From the NCBI RefSeq assembly GCF_036962705.1, contig NZ_JBALOQ010000007.1:83594-147593 (forward strand): 64,000 nt of DNA. Direction: 5' to 3'. A program made the translations under genes and the position numbers. This DNA is from Ferdinandcohnia sp036962705 (GTDB lineage: Bacteria; Bacillota; Bacilli; Bacillales; Bacillaceae_L). Below the pieces are notes generated by a model. It did not search any database. It was given only the letters and a program-made list of their open reading frames with translations, and was not told where the DNA came from. This document shows positions 33,344 to 42,093 of the stretch, piece by piece (the stretch's first letter is position 1; the number at the start of each line of letters is the position of its first letter).

Positions 33344-34333
33344 TTAATAAATTAAATTAACAAAATCTTCTTTTGTAATTTTACCGAAATAATGCTGAAT
33401 GTCTATACCTTCTAGTGCATTTTCTAACTCGGCTTTTTCATACTTTGTTCCGTTTAATCGTTTTTCAATTTCCTCAACATCACCGACACCAAAGAAATCG
33501 CCATAAATTTTACAGTTTTCAATCGTTCCTTTTTGAACTTCAAGGCGCACATCAATAGATCCGACTGGGAAGCGATGTGTATGCTGGTAATTGAATTTTG
33601 GTGATTTTCCGTAGTTCCAATCCCAATTTTGATAACGTTCCTTTGAAATTTGGTGGATTTTTTCCCAATCCTTTTCCGTTAATTTATATTCTGGAATTTC
33701 GCCATCTGTGTTAAAAATATAGCGAAGCAGCATTTCTCTAAATTCTTCAATTGTAACTTTTTCAGTAAGGAATTCACTGATATTTGCAACCCTGCTTCTT
33801 ACAGATTTAATTCCTTTTGACTCAATTTTGTCCTTCTTCACTTTTAGCGCTGAAACAACATGATCAATTTCAGAATCGAACATAAGAGTACCATGACTAA
33901 ACATTCTTCCTCTTGTTGAAAATTGAGCATTTCCGGAAATTTTTCTTCCTTCAACCTCGATATCGTTTCTCCCACTTAGTTGTGCCTTTACACCAAGCTT
34001 GTGGAGTGCTTCGACCACGGGCTCAGTGAATTTTTTATAGTTGTGAAAGCTTTCCCCATCGTCCTTTGTAATAAAGCTAAAATTTAAGTTTCCTAAATCA
34101 TGATAAACGGCTCCGCCACCCGATAAGCGTCGAACTACTTTAATCCCATTGTCTTCTACAAATTGAGTATTAATTTCCTCAATTGTGTTTTGGTTTTTCC
34201 CGATGATAATGGATGGACCATTAATATAGAATAATAAATACGTTTCATTGATATCTAAATTTTTTAGTGCGTACTCTTCTATAGCTAAGTTAATTTGTGG
34301 ATCATTAATTCCTTTATTATCGATAAATAACAT
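33344..34333 (-). CDS. lplJ: Lipoate-protein ligase
   Basis: 329 aa, LplA/LplJ length. The ATP/lipoate-binding motif VVRRLSGGGAVYHDLGNLNFSF lies near residues 66-87, with the catalytic lysine in GRKISGNAQ (near 128) and a C-terminal accessory domain. It attaches scavenged lipoate (or octanoate) to lipoyl domains. Its ATG lies 6 bp after the yhfI stop and its RBS is inside yhfI, so the two are cotranscribed, as in B. subtilis. Confidence 0.95.
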   Translation of the reverse strand: MLFIDNKGINDPQINLAIEEYALKNLDINETYLLFYINGPSIIIGKNQNTIEEINTQFVEDNGIKVVRRLSGGGAVYHDLGNLNFSFITKDDGESFHNYKKFTEPVVEALHKLGVKAQLSGRNDIEVEGRKISGNAQFSTRGRMFSHGTLMFDSEIDHVVSALKVKKDKIESKGIKSVRSRVANISEFLTEKVTIEEFREMLLRYIFNTDGEIPEYKLTEKDWEKIHQISKERYQNWDWNYGKSPKFNYQHTHRFPVGSIDVRLEVQKGTIENCKIYGDFFGVGDVEEIEKRLNGTKYEKAELENALEGIDIQHYFGKITKEDFVNLIY

Positions 34334-34339
34334 CGTAAT

Positions 34340-35071
34340 TCACTCCCAAGTTAGTCCTGATATTGCTAATTTGATATGGCCATTAAATTGTTCTGATGCT
34401 TGTTTGATAAGGTCTTCATGATTGCCGTAATGAGGTAGATGGGTTATCCACAGTTCTTTTACTTCAGATGCAGCTGCAATTTCCCCTACTTCTGTGCTAT
34501 TCATATGCCCCATATTGGAACCATCTTGGTCTGCATATAGGTTGCATTCACAAATAAACAGGTCTGCATCATTCGTAAACGGAATAAATTCTTCTATATA
34601 GCTAGAATCTGCTGAAAATACAACAGTTTGTCCACCAGCTTTAATTTTCATGGCATAGCACACAACTGGATGCTTAGTTTTCATAAATGAAATTGAAAAC
34701 GGACCAATTTCGATCGTTTCATCAGGATTGTAGGCAATCCCCTTTGTATGTCCTTTGTGCTCCAATCTTGAAAACCCTTCTTGATCCGCTGTATGTCCAT
34801 AAATTGGAAGTTTCTTTTGTTGATTATGTATCGCATTTGTTACTAGTCTTGCATACTGCATCGGACCAATATCCGCTACATGGTCATGATGGTAATGAGA
34901 TAAAATAATCGCATCAAGTTCATCAATTTTTATATAGTTTTGAAGCTGTGCTAGTACACCGCTTCCGCAATCAACAAGGAGCTGGAAACCTTCATGTTCA
35001 AATAAATACCCTGATGTGGCTTCATTTGCCGCCGGAAAGCCACCCCAAAATCCCACCACTGTTACTTTCAT
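34340..35071 (-). CDS. yhfI: MBL-fold metallo-hydrolase YhfI
   Basis: 243 aa. Metal motif SHYHHDH at 58-64, the downstream acidic and histidine ligands in SADSSYIEE and WITHLPHYG. The sequence is nearest RNase Z/ElaC-like single-domain hydrolases rather than lactamases. No signal peptide. The substrate is unknown. It heads the yhfI-lplJ operon and is divergent from yhfH. Confidence 0.88.
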   Translation of the reverse strand: MKVTVVGFWGGFPAANEATSGYLFEHEGFQLLVDCGSGVLAQLQNYIKIDELDAIILSHYHHDHVADIGPMQYARLVTNAIHNQQKKLPIYGHTADQEGFSRLEHKGHTKGIAYNPDETIEIGPFSISFMKTKHPVVCYAMKIKAGGQTVVFSADSSYIEEFIPFTNDADLFICECNLYADQDGSNMGHMNSTEVGEIAAASEVKELWITHLPHYGNHEDLIKQASEQFNGHIKLAISGLTWE

Positions 35072-35201
35072 AGGATCACCTTTCTCTTCTTGATTCCATT
35101 GCTAAAATAACAATTCTTCAATGGTTTACCCCATCCATTACAACTATAATCGATATGAAAAAAAAATTCACATTTTTGTGTTCTTTGTTACAAAACAGTT
35201 A

Positions 35202-35231
35202 TTGACATATTTTCATCTGTTATAGTACACT
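35202..35231 (+). promoter_or_regulatory. Sigma-A promoter of yhfH
   Basis: Consensus -35 TTGACA (35202-35207), 18-nt spacer, TACACT (35226-35231), 30 nt before the yhfH ATG. Confidence 0.6.
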
Positions 35232-35261
35232 ATAAATAATATAAGAAACGGAGGGGTTAAA

Positions 35262-35390
35262 ATGTTAGTAAAAAGTACAGAATTTTTTAAAAATCTTCCG
35301 GCTAAAAAATGTGTTGAGTGTGGGCATGATATCGAGGAGCAGCATGAGTGCTACGGGAACAAATGTGACCACTGTAACGAAATAAAATAA
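35262..35390 (+). CDS. yhfH: YhfH-like mini zinc-ribbon protein, 42 aa
   Basis: A 42-aa ORF with GGAGGGG 9 nt before its ATG, a consensus promoter and a perfect terminator, so it is well supported despite its size. Two CxxC-type knuckles (CVECGH and CYGNKCDHC) form a likely zinc ribbon. The position between yhfI and the hem genes is that of yhfH in B. subtilis. Role unknown. Confidence 0.8.
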   Translation: MLVKSTEFFKNLPAKKCVECGHDIEEQHECYGNKCDHCNEIK

Positions 35391-35416
35391 AAAAGGAAGG
35401 CCGCGGCCTTCCTTTT
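35391..35416. terminator. Perfect-palindrome bidirectional terminator yhfH/hemY
   Basis: A 26-bp perfect palindrome centred on CCGCGG with arms AAAAGGAAGGCC/GGCCTTCCTTTT. It immediately follows the yhfH stop and lies 6 nt from the hemY stop, so it serves both genes. Confidence 0.85.
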
Positions 35417-35421
35417 TCTAA

Positions 35422-36852
35422 TTACACTAATACGGGTGTATTTATTTTTAAGTATTCAAGAACCTTTTTAACAGCTTCTTCGCCTTGGTCAATACAATCC
35501 GGTAACCCGAGACCCTCATAAGAGCTTCCCGCTAAAAAGACACCTGGTAATTGTTCTGCAACATTTTTCTTAACTGATTCTATCCTATCCTTATGACCTA
35601 CGGTATATTGTGGCATTGCATCTTTCCATCTTGTTACAATTGAAAATTCAGGATGGTCTGTGATGTTCATGGTTTTGTTCAAATCATCAAGCACCACTTT
35701 GATAATTTCATCGTCTGATTGATCAACAATGGCTTCGTCTCCTGCTTTTCCAACATAGCAACGGAGCAGCACTTTACCTTTAGGTGTGGTGTGTGGCCAC
35801 TTTTTATGAGTCCAAGTAACAGCAGTAATAATATAATCATTATTTCGCGATACGACAAAGCCAGTACCATCAATATCGTTATTAATCGCTTCTTCAGGGA
35901 AAGCCATTGCAACAGTTGCAACTGATGTTGAAGGCATTTCCTTAAAGGAATCGAAAAAGGAATATTGATTAAAAATAGATTGCGTAACATGATGAGGTGT
36001 CGCAAGGACTACACTATCAGCCGTAATTTCTTCTCCATTATTTAGCTTAATGAGATAATGGTGGTTATGTTTTTCAATACCCTCGACTTTAATTCCTTTA
36101 AATACTGAACCTGGCTCTAGTTTTGCTTCGATTGTATCAATAAATGATTGCAATCCAGTGTTAACAGTTAAGAATTGTCCTTTTGGTTCCGATTTCGTTT
36201 CCCCGTTAGGCTTTGGCTTTGGTGGTGTTGTTTGTTTCATCCCTAAGATTAAGCTCCGGTATTTTTGCTCAACTTGATAAAATTGAGGGAAAGTTGACAT
36301 TAAGCTTAATCGATCAATATCCCCTGCATAAATTCCTGAAAGTAATGGCTCTATAAGGTTTTCAACGACCTCATCACCCAGTCTTCTTCTGAAAAATTGA
36401 CCAAGTGACTGATCACCCTCACCAGGTGTACGTGGCAATACAAAATCCATTGCTGCCCTTAGTTTACCAACCGGAGTAAATAATCCCGTTGTGATGAAGG
36501 GACCGATTTGAGTAGGGATCCCCATTATAGATCCACCTGGCATTGGATGGAGCTTGCCATTTACAAGAACATAAGATTTACCAGCAGTATTGTTGACCAA
36601 TTTATCCCCTAGACCAACCTCATTGACAAGTCGTGAAGCACTTTTTTTCCTTGCTAAAAAGGAATCTGGGCCTCTTTCGATAACAAAGCCATCGCGCTCA
36701 ACTGTCTGCACTTTTCCGCCTAATCGATGGCTCGCTTCCAATAGCGTACATTTTATATCTAAGCCCTTCTCCTTGGCCTCTTTCTGGAGATAATAAGCTA
36801 CCGTTAAACCAGTAATCCCACCACCTATTACTACTACCTTTTGATTACTCAC
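35422..36852 (-). CDS. hemY: Coproporphyrinogen III oxidase (HemY/CgoX)
   Basis: 476-aa FAD enzyme. The dinucleotide motif VIGGGITGLTVAYYL is at the N-terminus, with the conserved RGPDSFLARK near residue 59 and the C-terminal FLAGSSYEGLGLPDCIDQGEEA. In Firmicutes it oxidises coproporphyrinogen III to coproporphyrin III before iron insertion. Start is GTG at 36852. It is the third gene of hemE-hemH-hemY (31-bp gap), ending at the palindromic terminator. Confidence 0.94.
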   Translation of the reverse strand: MSNQKVVVIGGGITGLTVAYYLQKEAKEKGLDIKCTLLEASHRLGGKVQTVERDGFVIERGPDSFLARKKSASRLVNEVGLGDKLVNNTAGKSYVLVNGKLHPMPGGSIMGIPTQIGPFITTGLFTPVGKLRAAMDFVLPRTPGEGDQSLGQFFRRRLGDEVVENLIEPLLSGIYAGDIDRLSLMSTFPQFYQVEQKYRSLILGMKQTTPPKPKPNGETKSEPKGQFLTVNTGLQSFIDTIEAKLEPGSVFKGIKVEGIEKHNHHYLIKLNNGEEITADSVVLATPHHVTQSIFNQYSFFDSFKEMPSTSVATVAMAFPEEAINNDIDGTGFVVSRNNDYIITAVTWTHKKWPHTTPKGKVLLRCYVGKAGDEAIVDQSDDEIIKVVLDDLNKTMNITDHPEFSIVTRWKDAMPQYTVGHKDRIESVKKNVAEQLPGVFLAGSSYEGLGLPDCIDQGEEAVKKVLEYLKINTPVLV

Positions 36853-36883
36853 TTAACATCGCCTTCTTTGCTTTTAATTCAAT

Positions 36884-37819
36884 CTAGATTTTGTCTATTT
36901 CTTTTAAAACAACCGTTGCCAAACAATCGATGAATTCAGGTTTAGCATTTGGCATTTCCGGACGGTAATAGCTGACACCAAGCTCTTCTGTTACAACCTT
37001 ACATTCATAGTCGTTGTCATATAGAACCTCTAAGTGATCTGCCACGAAACCTACTGGAATGTAAACAAATGCTTTGTAGCCTTTTTCATTATATAAGTCT
37101 CTTGTTAAATCTTGAACATCTGGACCTAACCATGGCTCAGGTGTATTTCCTGCACTTTGCCAACCAATTTCATAATTTTTTACACCTGCAGCTTCTGCGA
37201 TTAAATCTGCCGTTTCTTGTAGTTGGCTAGGATATGGGTCGCCTGCAGCAATGATCTTCTCGGGAAGGCTATGTGCTGAAACGATTAATACTGCATTTTC
37301 ACGTTCCTCATCAGGCATTGAAGCAAAAACTTGTTTCACCTGATTTGCCCAATACTCGATAAATTTAGGCTCTTTATACCAGCTCTCGACAGAAGTAATT
37401 GTTAGTCCGCCAAGTTTTTCTGCTTCTTCTTTGGCGCGACCATTGTAGGCTTTTACGCTAAAGGTTGAAAAATGAGGTGCAAGTACTAGACTCACTGCTT
37501 CTTCAATATCATCTTTATTCATTTGCGCAACTGCATCCTCTATGAAAGGCTCGATATGCTTTAACCCTTGGTACATTTTAAACTCAATATTATCTTGAAT
37601 ATGATTTAAATGCTCCTCGAGTTTTTTAGCTTGTTCAGTCGTAATTTTAGCGAGTGGTGAAATTCCACCAATCGCTTCATAACGACTTTGAAGGTCTGCA
37701 AGCATTTCTGGTGATGGCTTTCGACCATGACGAATATGTGTATAATACCGTTCAATATCCTCTTCTTTATATGGAGTCCCGTATGCCATTACGAGTAATC
37801 CCATTTTCTTTTTTGTCAT
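36884..37819 (-). CDS. hemH: Coproporphyrin ferrochelatase (HemH/CpfC)
   Basis: 311 aa, the size of the soluble Bacillus enzyme. Iron/porphyrin-site motifs SAHSLPEKII (His) and GWQSAGNTPEPWLGPD (Glu) are present. It inserts Fe2+ into coproporphyrin III. Lies 22 bp after hemE in the operon. RBS AGAGGTG precedes ATG 37819. Confidence 0.96.
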   Translation of the reverse strand: MTKKKMGLLVMAYGTPYKEEDIERYYTHIRHGRKPSPEMLADLQSRYEAIGGISPLAKITTEQAKKLEEHLNHIQDNIEFKMYQGLKHIEPFIEDAVAQMNKDDIEEAVSLVLAPHFSTFSVKAYNGRAKEEAEKLGGLTITSVESWYKEPKFIEYWANQVKQVFASMPDEERENAVLIVSAHSLPEKIIAAGDPYPSQLQETADLIAEAAGVKNYEIGWQSAGNTPEPWLGPDVQDLTRDLYNEKGYKAFVYIPVGFVADHLEVLYDNDYECKVVTEELGVSYYRPEMPNAKPEFIDCLATVVLKEIDKI

Positions 37820-37841
37820 TTATAACACCTCTGAAACTAGA

Positions 37842-38879
37842 TTAGTTACGTTTCGAATATTCATGAATGAATGTAGTCAGACGCTTTAGTGTCTCTGGTT
37901 TCACATCAGGGAATACGCCATGGCCTAGGTTGAAGATATAGCCTGGTTGCTGCATTCCTTGGTCTAAGATTTCTTTAGCTCTTTCTTCAATGACTTCCCA
38001 AGGAGCTAATAATATGGCAGGATCAAGGTTTCCTTGAACTGTTTTTGTGATTCCAAGCTCTCTTGCTTTCATAATTGGCAAGCGCCAATCCAATCCGACG
38101 ACATCAACTGGGAGATCATGCCACTCTAATGCTAAATGACTAGCCCCTACTCCGAACATGATTAGTGGCACGTTTTCCTCACGAAGTTCTGAGAAAATTC
38201 GATGCATGACTGGTTTTATGAAATGACGGTAGTCTGCAACATTTAATGCCCCTACCCAAGAGTCAAAAATTTGTACAGCTTTTACACCTGCAGCTATTTG
38301 TGACTTTACATATGTAATCGTCATTTCTGCTAGTTTATCCATTAGGGCAAACCAGGCTTGCGGCTCTTGATACATGAAAGCCTTCGTTTTATTATAGTTT
38401 TTTGAAGGTCCACCTTCAATCATATAACTTGCTAGAGTAAATGGTGCCCCTGCAAATCCGATCAATGGTACTGATAGCTGTTCTGTTGTTAAAAGCTTAA
38501 TTGTCTCAATTACATATGGAACATCCTCTTCAGGATGAATTTCTCCAAGCTTATCAACGTCCTTAACAGAACGGATTGGGTTACTAATCACTGGACCAAC
38601 ACCTGATTTGATCTCAACGTCCACTCCAAGTGCCGGAAGTGGAGACATAATATCCTTATAAAGAATTGCAGCATCCACATCATATTGTTCAACTGGAAGT
38701 CTGGTGACATAAGCACATAATTCTGGTTGATGGGTAATTTCAAATAGGCCGTATTTTTCTTTTATTTTTCGGTATTCAGGTTGGGAGCGTCCTGCTTGAC
38801 GCATAAACCAAACTGGCACATGTTCAGTCTTCTCACCTCTTGCCGCCCTTAATAATGTATCATTAAAACCCTTTTGCAT
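37842..38879 (-). CDS. hemE: Uroporphyrinogen decarboxylase
   Basis: 345 aa. The N-terminal signature PVWFMRQAGRSQPEYR (near residue 22) and GFAGAPFTLASYMIEGG (near 142) identify the family. It decarboxylates uroporphyrinogen III to coproporphyrinogen III. First gene of hemE-hemH-hemY. A candidate promoter lies about 125 nt upstream. Confidence 0.97.
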   Translation of the reverse strand: MQKGFNDTLLRAARGEKTEHVPVWFMRQAGRSQPEYRKIKEKYGLFEITHQPELCAYVTRLPVEQYDVDAAILYKDIMSPLPALGVDVEIKSGVGPVISNPIRSVKDVDKLGEIHPEEDVPYVIETIKLLTTEQLSVPLIGFAGAPFTLASYMIEGGPSKNYNKTKAFMYQEPQAWFALMDKLAEMTITYVKSQIAAGVKAVQIFDSWVGALNVADYRHFIKPVMHRIFSELREENVPLIMFGVGASHLALEWHDLPVDVVGLDWRLPIMKARELGITKTVQGNLDPAILLAPWEVIEERAKEILDQGMQQPGYIFNLGHGVFPDVKPETLKRLTTFIHEYSKRN

Positions 38880-39003
38880 ATGTATTTACCTACCTTTCAA
38901 CATCTTCACACAATAGTTACCATAATAGCACAAATAAATTTCATTTATTAAATATATGTTTCATTTATCCTCACTCTATCACTATAATTGTTTCTACTAT
39001 CCT

Positions 39004-39030
39004 TGTATATAAAACCGGGGCAAATGTCAA
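39004..39030 (-). promoter_or_regulatory. Candidate hemEHY promoter
   Basis: Minus strand TTGACA (39030-39025) and TATACA (39009-39004), but only 15 nt apart, and the leader to hemE would be about 125 nt. The TTGACA lies within an inverted repeat (GTCAAA/TTTGAC, 39026-39039). Confidence 0.35.
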
Positions 39031-39046
39031 AAATTTGACGAACATT

Positions 39047-39077
39047 AAGGGTGGTAAATAAAACACCACCCTTTTTT
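39047..39077. terminator. Hairpin past pbpF
   Basis: AAGGGTGGT/ACCACCCTT, 9 bp, loop 9 nt. The T run is on the plus-strand side, whereas pbpF runs on the minus strand, where only AATG follows. A weak terminator or a 3'-end stabilising hairpin for pbpF. Confidence 0.4.
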
Positions 39078-39080
39078 GTT

Positions 39081-41219
39081 TTATTTATTTGAGAAAAATG
39101 TAGGCTTCACAGATTGTGATTGTGTACCTTCTTCCTTTGTTTGCGAATTATAAGGAACGATAAAGTAGGAAGGCATCGAAAAAATATTTACATTTTCAAT
39201 TTCATAGCCTCCAATTCCTCTAACAGAACCCACATATTCAATAGACCTCGAATTCTCCTCGTAAATTCGATATTCAATCCGCTCATCTTCTGAAGGTGTC
39301 CAATTTAGAGAAACCGTAAATAGCCCTAGCGGCTTAAACGTTAAATTGGCTTTCACATTATCGATTTCGGATAATCTTATTGGTTGCTCGAGCTCTTCTA
39401 CATCCATTGGTGCAGAAAAAGCTGTGGCATTTTTCAACTCTGATTGATCGAGAATTTTCTTGAACAGTTTCGTTGGAGATGAACTACCTCCTTTTAAATA
39501 ATGGGTTGCATCTGCCCGGTCATAGCCCATCCATAAAGCACCCACTACAGAAGGGGTATATCCAACAAACCATGTATCTTTAATTCCGTTTTCCACGCCT
39601 GGTAAATTGGTTGTCCCCGTTTTACCAGCAAGTGCGCCTGAATAACTCCCTACTCTTGCTGTTCCATTATCGACAACACCTTCAAGCATTCTTGTCATGT
39701 ACCATGCTGTTTGTTTTGTAAACGCCTCACTCTCATGGGCGGATGCCTCTCCAATTACTTTTCCCTCTCGATTTTCTATTTTGCTAATCACATGTGGTTC
39801 AATGACTTTTCCTTCACGGGCAAAGGCTCGATATGCTTTTGCCATTGCAATTGGAGAAATTCCCTCCTTCAGTCCACCTAAAGCAATCGATAGGCCTTGA
39901 TCTGGAATGGTGATTCCTGTTTTTGTTAAATATTCTTTAGCCGTATCAATTCCGAGTCGGTCAAGCATCCATACAGCAGGTGCATTTGCAGATTCGATTA
40001 ATGCATCATACATCGTTATTTTCCCTTTATAAATTCCTGATATATTGCTTGGTGCATATTCACCATAGGATAGTTTCTTATCAACCAGCATCGAATACGG
40101 TTCAAATTCATCTTCTTCTAATGCAGGTCCATATACTGCAAGTGGTTTTATTGTCGATCCTGGCTGGCGTTTAATCACAACTCGATTGATGCCCCGACTT
40201 ACATAGTGCCTTCCCCCGATACTAGCTAAAACTCCACCAGTATCATTGTCGAGTAACACGAAAGCACCTTCGACTTGGTCATCGATACCTGGAAAATTCT
40301 TTTGATCTTTAAATAGCTCGTAAGCTGTTTTTTGAATTTCTAAATGAAGTGGAACTGTGATTGTATAACCACCTCTTAGTAATTCTTCATTTGATAATTT
40401 ATAGCGTGACTTAGCCTCTTCAAACACCATATCGATATAGGTTAATAAAGCTGGATCTCTATCTACCTCATGAATATCCAAAGAAAGCGTCTTTCCTTGG
40501 ACCCTTACAGCCTCTTCGGGTTGCAAAAACCCTCTTTTCTCCATTAAGTTAATAACCAAATCCCGTCTCTGTTTACTTTTTTCAGGATTTAGCACAGGTG
40601 AATAAGTTGATGGCGCTTTTGGGATTGCTGCAAGCAGAGCCCCTTCATCAACCGTTAAATCACTTACATTTTTATTAAAATAAAACTTTGATGCAGACTG
40701 AATGCCATATGCACCATGCCCAAAATAAATTTGATTCAAATACATTTCAAGAAGTTCCTGTTTACTATATTCCTCTTCTAAATTGATAGCGATAATTAAT
40801 TCCTTTGTTTTTCGAAGAAACGTTTTATCGTTTGTAAGGAACACATTCTTAGCAAGCTGTTGAGTAATTGTACTGCCACCCTCTACTTTTCCACCGGCAA
40901 CAATATCCTTATAGATCGCCCTACCAATCGCCTGAACGTCGATACCATGATGCTTATAAAATCGAGTATCCTCAACCGCGATAAATGCATGTTGGACATA
41001 TTCCGGAATATCTTTAATTGGTACAATGTCGCGATTTTCATAATAGAGCTTTGTAATAAATTGTCCATCCTCATCGACTAGTTTTGTTGCAGAATTCATG
41101 ACCAGCTTTTTGTCATCAATGACATAGTCACCTGCATATATGATAAGCAAATACCCACACAATCCAAGGACAAATGAACCGGCAATAACAAAAAGTGAGA
41201 GAAATAATTTCTTTTTCAT
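39081..41219 (-). CDS. pbpF: Class A penicillin-binding protein PbpF
   Basis: 712 aa bifunctional peptidoglycan synthase. Membrane anchor about 5-28; glycosyltransferase domain with EDTRFY (Glu83), GGSTITQQLAKN and the RKTKELIIA motif; transpeptidase with STIK (Ser355-Lys358), SAN (410-412) and KTGT (533-536). A fibronectin type III-like C-terminus follows (about 620-700). In B. subtilis pbpF is next to hemE and encodes a PBP with a role in spore germ-cell-wall synthesis; position and length agree. RBS AAGGAGG precedes ATG 41219. A paralogue is encoded at 61543. Confidence 0.94.
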   Translation of the reverse strand: MKKKLFLSLFVIAGSFVLGLCGYLLIIYAGDYVIDDKKLVMNSATKLVDEDGQFITKLYYENRDIVPIKDIPEYVQHAFIAVEDTRFYKHHGIDVQAIGRAIYKDIVAGGKVEGGSTITQQLAKNVFLTNDKTFLRKTKELIIAINLEEEYSKQELLEMYLNQIYFGHGAYGIQSASKFYFNKNVSDLTVDEGALLAAIPKAPSTYSPVLNPEKSKQRRDLVINLMEKRGFLQPEEAVRVQGKTLSLDIHEVDRDPALLTYIDMVFEEAKSRYKLSNEELLRGGYTITVPLHLEIQKTAYELFKDQKNFPGIDDQVEGAFVLLDNDTGGVLASIGGRHYVSRGINRVVIKRQPGSTIKPLAVYGPALEEDEFEPYSMLVDKKLSYGEYAPSNISGIYKGKITMYDALIESANAPAVWMLDRLGIDTAKEYLTKTGITIPDQGLSIALGGLKEGISPIAMAKAYRAFAREGKVIEPHVISKIENREGKVIGEASAHESEAFTKQTAWYMTRMLEGVVDNGTARVGSYSGALAGKTGTTNLPGVENGIKDTWFVGYTPSVVGALWMGYDRADATHYLKGGSSSPTKLFKKILDQSELKNATAFSAPMDVEELEQPIRLSEIDNVKANLTFKPLGLFTVSLNWTPSEDERIEYRIYEENSRSIEYVGSVRGIGGYEIENVNIFSMPSYFIVPYNSQTKEEGTQSQSVKPTFFSNK

Positions 41220-41319
41220 ACAGTGACCTCCTTGGAATAATGATTACAGATGTTTTTAAACATTTTTTCGATAAGTTTGTTATGTTATCTTTTAGTATAA
41301 CTGTAAAAGTTTCTCACTA

Positions 41320-41455
41320 TGTATAGAAAAGCGCAAGGCGCCTGCCTATCGGCGACAAACACAATATAAGCGCTGACAGAACGCTTTTTGCCTTCACAAG
41401 CTAATTAGCTTGTGACCTCGAGCCGATGGGCGTCTGGAGCTCGACATTGCAAATA
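41320..41455. repeat. Third member of the CTGGAGCT intergenic repeat family
   Basis: About 130 bp between pbpF and hmoB. The ends form an imperfect inverted repeat: gcgcctgcctatcggc near 41341-41356 against gccgatgggcgtctgg near 41421-41436, and an internal AAGCTAATTAGCTT palindrome. The motif GGCGTCTGGAGCT is shared with the elements at 19088 and 22725. Confidence 0.55.
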
Positions 41456-41468
41456 AAGGAGGAGTTAC

Positions 41469-41975
41469 GTGAATTTTTATATTGCGTTTGGGACAGTTGA
41501 TTTTTTAGATAAGCTTAATAAAAAGCATAAAAAAGAAAATATGGCTGTGTTTTACAATAATGAAACTGCCATCTTACTTCATGAAACGACTAAGAAATCC
41601 ATTTTTGCTGCACCGCGAAAATTTGAAGTCCTCACTGGTTCGGGGACTATTCAAGATGCAGGTTTTGCTTCATTCACATATGTACCAGTGACCGATGAAG
41701 GGAAGCCACTCTTTGAATACAACATCACACAAATGAAGTCACTATTTCAAAACACATCCGGATTTATTGCCTTTCGCGCACTTCGTCCAATAAAAAGCGA
41801 TACCTTTGTCGTTGCAAGCTTTTGGTTGAAAGAATCTTCTTATTTGGATTGGACCCGTTCTCCAGCCTTTGAGGAGCTTGAACTAGTAATTGAAAAAACG
41901 AAAGCAGGTTTAAACAAAACTATCTTTTCTGGACCTGCTTATACAAAGACTTTTCACTCATTACAAGGTGATTAA
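41469..41975 (+). CDS. hmoB: Haem-degrading monooxygenase HmoB (YhgC family)
   Basis: 168 aa from GTG 41469, preceded by GGAGGAG. The C-terminal half (NTSGFIAFRALRPIKSDTFVVASFWLKESSYLDWTRSPAF) is an antibiotic-biosynthesis-monooxygenase fold as in IsdG-type haem oxygenases. The N-terminal extension is that of HmoB/YhgC of B. subtilis, which is also encoded close to pbpF-hemEHY. It would release iron from haem in the cytoplasm. Confidence rests on the fold motif, length and position. Confidence 0.82.
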   Translation: MNFYIAFGTVDFLDKLNKKHKKENMAVFYNNETAILLHETTKKSIFAAPRKFEVLTGSGTIQDAGFASFTYVPVTDEGKPLFEYNITQMKSLFQNTSGFIAFRALRPIKSDTFVVASFWLKESSYLDWTRSPAFEELELVIEKTKAGLNKTIFSGPAYTKTFHSLQGD

Positions 41976-42093
41976 TATTTTTTTGCACTTCTCACACCTT
42001 ATCCCCATCAACATATTCTGTATTACAAACATGGGTAAATGTGTAGATACCTTTGCTTGAATTTATTCGGAATGGAAGAATGGGGGTTTTACA

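Noticed and set aside
39047..39077. Strong intrinsic terminator of pbpF
   Set aside because: The T run lies on the plus-strand side; on the minus strand the hairpin is followed by AATG. Kept only as a low-confidence feature.
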